A DNA stretch of 19,133 bases. Origin: Streptomyces roseochromogenus subsp. oscitans DS 12.976. GTDB lineage: Bacteria; Actinomycetota; Actinomycetes; Streptomycetales; Streptomycetaceae. The notes beneath the pieces were generated by a model. The model ran no database searches and had not been told where the DNA came from. It worked only from the letters and a program-made list of their open reading frames with translations. The stretch covers positions 7,504,783 through 7,523,915 of the forward strand of contig NZ_CM002285.1 of NCBI RefSeq assembly GCF_000497445.1, read 5' to 3'. Position numbers and translations under genes: made by a program. Shown in pieces: positions 15,655-19,133 of this stretch; position 1 is the first letter of the stretch, and every line of letters begins with the position of its first letter.

Positions 15655-16410
15655 CTACCGGCTACGCGCGAAGACCCGCAGCCGGCTCGCGGACCCGTTG
15701 AAGAGATCCTGGTCACCCGGCAGCGTGCCTTCGGACTGGTACTGCCAGAACGTCCAGTACCGCCACCCGCCCGGCAGCGTCACCGGCGTCTCGGTGTCGT
15801 GCCAGGCGATCCACAGGGGGTTGGTCTTCGAGAACGAACGGCTGTTGCCGGTGCAGAGCTTCCACCACTGGGCCGTCGTGTAGATCACCGGGCGGCGGCC
15901 GGTCTTCCGCTTGACCTCGTTGCTGAAGGACCGGAGCCAGCGGACCATCCGCTTCTTGCTCAGCCCGTAGCACTTGTGCTTCTTGTTGTACGGGTTGTAT
16001 TCGATGTCGAGCGCGGGCGGCAGCGTCCAGCCGTCCGCCCGCCAGCCGCCGCCGTGCCGCACGAAGTACGCGCCCTGTTTGGCGCCGGAGGACTTGTCCG
16101 GCCGCGCGAAGTGGTACGCGCCCCGGACCAGGCCCGCCTTGCGCGCGCCGTTGTACTGCTGGGCGAAGTAGGGGTTGCGGTAGTTCGTGGACTCGGTCGC
16201 CTTGACGTAGACGAACCGCGCGCCCTTGGACCGGGAGGCGGACCAGCCGACGCGCTTCTGATGGGACGAGACGTCGTGACCGCGAGGCTTGCCCTCGGCC
16301 GGCGCCGGAGCTGCGGCCGCGGTGCTCGCGGTGCCCGTGAGGGCGAGCGCCGCCGTGACCGCCACGAGGACACCGGCGCGGCGACGGAAGGGTGGGCGTT
16401 CACTGGCCAT
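15655..16410 (-). CDS. Secreted GH25 muramidase (lysozyme)
   Basis: A 251-residue protein. Residues 1-34 form a signal peptide: a basic start with RRR at 9-11, a hydrophobic core, and an AAAA-AP region suited to cleavage. The rest is a glycoside hydrolase family 25 domain. It has GHDVSSHQ (D46), ARFVYVKATES, RGAYHFARP, ALDIEYN with D135 and E137 as the likely catalytic pair, VIYTTAQWWK, and the C-terminal WTFWQYQSEG and DQDLFNG. GH25 enzymes cut the MurNAc-GlcNAc bond of peptidoglycan. In Streptomyces they act outside the cell, in wall turnover or against other bacteria. The start is ATG at 16410 with GGGGAG upstream. No wall-binding repeat is present, so it is a single-domain enzyme. It is read toward the permease but 150 bp away, so probably separately transcribed. 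Confidence 0.93.
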   Translation of the reverse strand: MASERPPFRRRAGVLVAVTAALALTGTASTAAAAPAPAEGKPRGHDVSSHQKRVGWSASRSKGARFVYVKATESTNYRNPYFAQQYNGARKAGLVRGAYHFARPDKSSGAKQGAYFVRHGGGWRADGWTLPPALDIEYNPYNKKHKCYGLSKKRMVRWLRSFSNEVKRKTGRRPVIYTTAQWWKLCTGNSRSFSKTNPLWIAWHDTETPVTLPGGWRYWTFWQYQSEGTLPGDQDLFNGSASRLRVFARSR

Positions 16411-16599
16411 GTGTCTCCCCGGGTCGGCGGACCCAAGATCGTCCGGCGGGCAAGGGGGACCATTGAAGGCCGGGCGATCACCGAATCGGGCGCCTTTTTA
16501 CGGCGATTCACCCCGACTTCCGCCGTTCGGGGGTACGCGCTTCCGGCCGGAACTACCCGCCCACCCCCCGTTCCGCGGTGCGGCTGGCAGGATCGCGGC

Positions 16600-17262
16600 A
16601 TGGCTGAACAGCGGCGGGACGCGGAACGGGAACACCTCTGGGCGGAACTGGTCACCACGGCACGGCGGACCGTAACCGACGGGCTGGTGGTCGGCACCTC
16701 GGGCAACGTCTCGGCGCGCGTCGGCGACCTCGTTCTGGTCACCCCGTCGGGCGTGCCGTACGACCGGCTCACCCCGGACGACCTCACCGGCGTCGACCTC
16801 ACCGGCCGCCAGGTGCTCGGCACGCTGGTGCCGACCAGCGAGCTGCCCATGCACCTCGCCGTCTACCGCACCACCGACGCCCGCGCGATCGTCCACACCC
16901 ACGCCGTGCACGCCACCGCGGTCTCCACCCTGGTGCCCGAGCTGCCGCTGGTCCACTACATGGCCGCCGCACTCGGCGGCCCGGTCCGCGTCGCCCCCTA
17001 CGCCACCTACGGCACCGACGCACTCGCCGAGCACATGCTCCGTGCCTTGGCCGACCGCTCCGGCTGCCTCCTGCAGAACCACGGCACGATCACCTACGGC
17101 GCCACCCTCGACCAGGCCTATGACCGCACCGCTCAGCTGGAGTGGATGTGCCGCCTGTGGCTGACGGCGTCCTCCGTACCGGGCCTGACCCCGTCCCTGC
17201 TGACGGAGACACAACTGGCCGAGGTGGGGGAACGTTTGCGGGGGTACGGCCAACAGAGGTGA
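16600..17262 (+). CDS. Class II aldolase/adducin family protein (fuculose-phosphate aldolase-like)
   Basis: A 220-residue cytoplasmic protein with the whole class II aldolase fold. The phosphate-binding motif is GTSGNVSAR at 32-40, followed by VTPSGVPYDRLTPDDL. The catalytic acid is E81 in TSELPMHLAVYR. The metal ligands are H99 and H101 in VHTHAVH, and H161 in LLQNHGTI. All three Zn2+ histidines and the glutamate are present, so it is likely an active aldolase on a phosphorylated sugar such as L-fuculose 1-phosphate or a relative. Methylthioribulose-phosphate dehydratase and L-ribulose-5-phosphate epimerase share the fold, so the substrate is open. The start is ATG at 16600 with AGGAT upstream. 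It is divergent from the GH25 gene. Confidence 0.9.
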   Translation: MAEQRRDAEREHLWAELVTTARRTVTDGLVVGTSGNVSARVGDLVLVTPSGVPYDRLTPDDLTGVDLTGRQVLGTLVPTSELPMHLAVYRTTDARAIVHTHAVHATAVSTLVPELPLVHYMAAALGGPVRVAPYATYGTDALAEHMLRALADRSGCLLQNHGTITYGATLDQAYDRTAQLEWMCRLWLTASSVPGLTPSLLTETQLAEVGERLRGYGQQR

Positions 17263-17277
17263 ATCCTGAGCTTCCTT

Positions 17278-17317
17278 TTGACCCTTGTCGCTTCAGCTTG
17301 ACCTTTGTCGCTTCAGC
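17278..17317. repeat. Tandem 20-bp repeat upstream of the alpha/beta hydrolase
   Basis: Two head-to-tail copies of TTGACCYTTGTCGCTTCAGC occupy 17278-17297 and 17298-17317 and differ at one base. They lie between the aldolase stop and the hydrolase start, about 160-200 bp before the latter. Each begins with TTGACC, but no matching -10 is clear. They may be an operator pair. Confidence 0.75.
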
Positions 17318-17477
17318 GGGCCGCGGCTTTCCGACTCCGCTCACTGTGATCCGCCGCAGTGCCGCTCAGCCACGACGCACATGTCCGGCGGTGCCGAATC
17401 CACCCGCACCCCGGCGTTCCCCGTCCGGCCCCACATCTCCGCTGGCCGGTGACGGCAACCCCCACGACACTGGACCC

Positions 17478-18605
17478 GTGCGCATCGTCAAAGCGACCGC
17501 CCTCACCACGGCCATAGCCGCTGGCATGACAATGGTGTCCGTCGCCGCCGGCCGGCTCGCCAGCGATGCCGCGCTGAAGGCGCCCGCCGGGCGCCCCCTG
17601 CCCACCGAACCCCGCCTCACTGTGCACGGCACAGCCGCCGGCCAGATCACCCTCACCCGCGATCTGGCCTCGCTGCGCCCCGGCACCTACGGCCTCGCCG
17701 GCGACGGCTCCCACGCGGTGGTGGGCCCCGTCCTGGAGGCGGCCCGGCACGCGGCCGACACCGTCGTACGCCGTCTGGAACGCGTCACGTACGGCACCCT
17801 CGCCGCCGGCGACGCGGTGTGGCTCACCCCGAACCTGTACGTCGGCAACCCCGGCACCGCCCTGGGCCTCGACCACGCCGAGATCGACGTGCCCGGCGAA
17901 CTCGGCGAACTGCCCGCCTGGTTCGTGCCCGGCGCCCGGGACACCTGGGTGATCGCCGTGCACGGCCTCGGCACCACCCGGGAACAGGCCATGAACCTCA
18001 TGGCCCCGCTGCACGCCCGCAGGGTGCCGGTCCTCGCGCTCGCCTACCGTGGCGACCTCGGCGCCCCGCGCCCGCCGGACGGACTGAACCACCTCGGCGA
18101 GACCGAGTGGCGCGACCTGGACGCGGCCATCCGCTACGCCGTCCGCCAGGGCGCCCGCCGGGTCGTGCTGCTCGGCTGGTCCACCGGCGCCACCATGGCG
18201 CTGCGCGCCGCCGAGCACTCCGCGGTGCGCGAGCGGATCGCCGGACTGGTCCTCGACTCGCCGGTACTCAGCTGGGAGGCCACGCTGCGCGCCCTCGCCC
18301 GGGCCCGCCACACCCCGCAGCCGCTGCTACCGCTCGCCGTACGGGCCGCGCAGGGCCGGGCCGGCCTGCACGCCGACCGGGTCGCCGAGATCACCAACCC
18401 TGACCGGCTCACCGTGCCGACCCTGATCTTCCACGGACCCGACGACGAAGTGGCCCCCTGGGAGCTCTCCCGCCACCTGGCCCGTCGCCGCGCCGATCTG
18501 GTTTCCCTGCACACCGTGCCGCGGGCCCCGCACGCGGCGATGTGGAACGCCGATCCGGAGGAGTATCAGGAGCGGCTGCGCCGCTTCCTGACCCCGCTGG
18601 TCTGA
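17478..18605 (+). CDS. Membrane-anchored alpha/beta hydrolase
   Basis: A 375-residue protein. A hydrophobic segment at about 6-24 could be an uncleaved anchor or a signal peptide. An ill-defined N-terminal region (to about 150) precedes an alpha/beta hydrolase fold. The fold has the oxyanion-hole motif VHGLGTTREQ (H162-G163), nucleophile elbow GWSTGA with S235, acid D322 or D323 in HGPDDEVAPW, and catalytic H352 in APHAAMW. The triad is complete, so it is probably an active esterase, lipase or peptidase-like enzyme; the substrate cannot be told. The start is GTG at 17478, which places a basic residue and the hydrophobic segment at the N-terminus. The ribosome site is weak. The frame continues upstream into aldolase DNA without homology. 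Confidence 0.88.
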   Translation: MRIVKATALTTAIAAGMTMVSVAAGRLASDAALKAPAGRPLPTEPRLTVHGTAAGQITLTRDLASLRPGTYGLAGDGSHAVVGPVLEAARHAADTVVRRLERVTYGTLAAGDAVWLTPNLYVGNPGTALGLDHAEIDVPGELGELPAWFVPGARDTWVIAVHGLGTTREQAMNLMAPLHARRVPVLALAYRGDLGAPRPPDGLNHLGETEWRDLDAAIRYAVRQGARRVVLLGWSTGATMALRAAEHSAVRERIAGLVLDSPVLSWEATLRALARARHTPQPLLPLAVRAAQGRAGLHADRVAEITNPDRLTVPTLIFHGPDDEVAPWELSRHLARRRADLVSLHTVPRAPHAAMWNADPEEYQERLRRFLTPLV

Positions 18606-18703
18606 CGGCCACGACCACGGCCAGCCATTACCACGGCCACGACCACGGCCGTCGACCAAGGCCGCCGATCACGGCTACCGATCATGGCTACCGATCACGG
18701 TCG
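18605..18703. repeat. Direct and tandem short repeats after the hydrolase gene
   Basis: ACGGCCACGACCACGGCC occurs perfectly at 18605-18622 and again at 18633-18650. A 13-bp unit, CCGATCACGGCTA and close variants, follows in three tandem copies (18665-18677, 18678-18690, 18691-18703). No ORF with coding character covers it. It starts at the last base of the hydrolase stop codon, so it lies in the 3' region and looks like short repeat expansion. Confidence 0.7.
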
Positions 18704-18777
18704 TCGGCCACGCCCACGACCTGGGTCACCGGCCCCGGCGTCAACCCCGGCATCAACTCCGGCCCGGCCCGGTGTCG

Positions 18778-18880
18778 GACATTCCGTTTAACATCGTACG
18801 ACTGGCCTGATCACGCCTCATCACCCCGCGTCGCACCCCGTCCCTTGGCCAGCCCCGTCGCCCGCAGTGACATTCCGTTT
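18778..18880. repeat. Two copies of GACATTCCGTTT, 91 bp apart, before the last gene
   Basis: The 12-mer occurs at 18778-18789 and 18869-18880. This is AT-richer than the surroundings. The second copy is 35 bases before the proposed GTG start at 18915, so the pair could be operator sites or promoter parts. The sequence between them holds no recognisable gene. Confidence 0.55.
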
Positions 18881-18914
18881 GGGTTTTCCGACCGTCAACC
18901 GGAAGACTGCACCC

Positions 18915-19133
18915 GTGACGTCCCGTATCCCGCGCGACTCCAGGCTCCGACTCGTCCGACCGCGACCCCTGGCCGCCGCCCCCAGAGCTGTGAACCAGCG
19001 GCGTCCGCGCCGCCCCGCACCCCGGCCGCCGGAGGGCACCCCGGCCCCCGCGGAGCTGGCCGGATTGGCCCGCACCGGGCTGGCCGGCCCGGTCCGGGTC
19101 GCCCGCTGGGCCGACACCGCGCTCGGCCCCGGC
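18915..19133 (+). CDS. Start of an unrecognised gene, cut by the right edge
   Basis: From GTG at 18915 the frame is open for 73 codons to the window end, with third-position G/C typical of Streptomyces coding DNA. GGAAG lies nine bases upstream of the GTG. The visible part is basic, arginine- and proline-rich (RLRLVRPRPLAAAPRAVNQR, then RRPAPRPPEGTPAPAELAG), and then more helix-like (LARTGLAGPVRVARWAD). It has no signal peptide or domain that I recognise. The start and the reality of the gene rest on codon use and spacing only. Confidence 0.5.
   Translation, partial: MTSRIPRDSRLRLVRPRPLAAAPRAVNQRRPRRPAPRPPEGTPAPAELAGLARTGLAGPVRVARWADTALGPG

Noticed and set aside
16411..16599. Promoters or operators in the GH25/aldolase divergent spacer
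   Set aside because: Short partial inverted matches around GAATC/GATTC and a T-run are present, but no convincing -35/-10 pair or known site.
18821..19117. 98-residue minus-strand ORF at the right end
   Set aside because: It is opposite the plus-strand open frame from 18915, which has better third-position G/C and a ribosome site, and it runs into the spacer with the 12-mer repeats.

Overview
The window reads as chromosomal DNA of a Streptomyces (or a very close actinomycete). It has very high GC, strong G/C at third codon positions, GTG and TTG starts, AGGAGG-like ribosome sites, and a gene set typical of that genus. Its centre is the late, aerobic-type branch of adenosylcobalamin (B12) synthesis.

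Region 1 (1-1745, minus strand) holds cobM and the first three quarters of a fused cobL (CbiE-CbiT). cobL runs off the left edge. These two are transcribed separately from the main cob operon. Divergent from them (1923-2657, plus) is a ZIP-family metal transporter with a His-rich loop, a candidate cobalt or zinc importer. Seven degenerate repeats at about one helical turn lie just upstream of cobM.

Region 2 (2720-13567, minus strand) is one operon read cobD-cobQ-cobN-chlID-cobO-cobB-cobI. Every junction is a short stop/start overlap. A clear cobalamin riboswitch (about 13678-13802) stands in front of cobD, so B12 should repress the set. A possible 18-residue leader ORF lies between the riboswitch and cobD. 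Together the enzymes methylate precorrin-2 and precorrin-4, amidate the ring, insert cobalt (CobN with a fused ChlI/ChlD partner in place of CobS/CobT), adenosylate the cobalt and attach the aminopropanol arm.

Region 3 (13889-15569) has a terminator, a small two-helix membrane protein and a PiT-type phosphate permease preceded by direct repeats that look like a PhoP box. Region 4 (15655-18605) has a secreted GH25 muramidase, a class II aldolase-family protein and a membrane-anchored alpha/beta hydrolase. The right end has a repeat-rich intergenic region and the start of an unrecognised gene.

I see no CRISPR array, transposon, phage gene, tRNA or rRNA. The known pathway explains most of the window. 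The less ordinary points are regulatory or structural: the phased repeats before cobM, the leader ORF after the riboswitch, the palindrome inside cobB, the PHO-like box, and short repeats near the right end.
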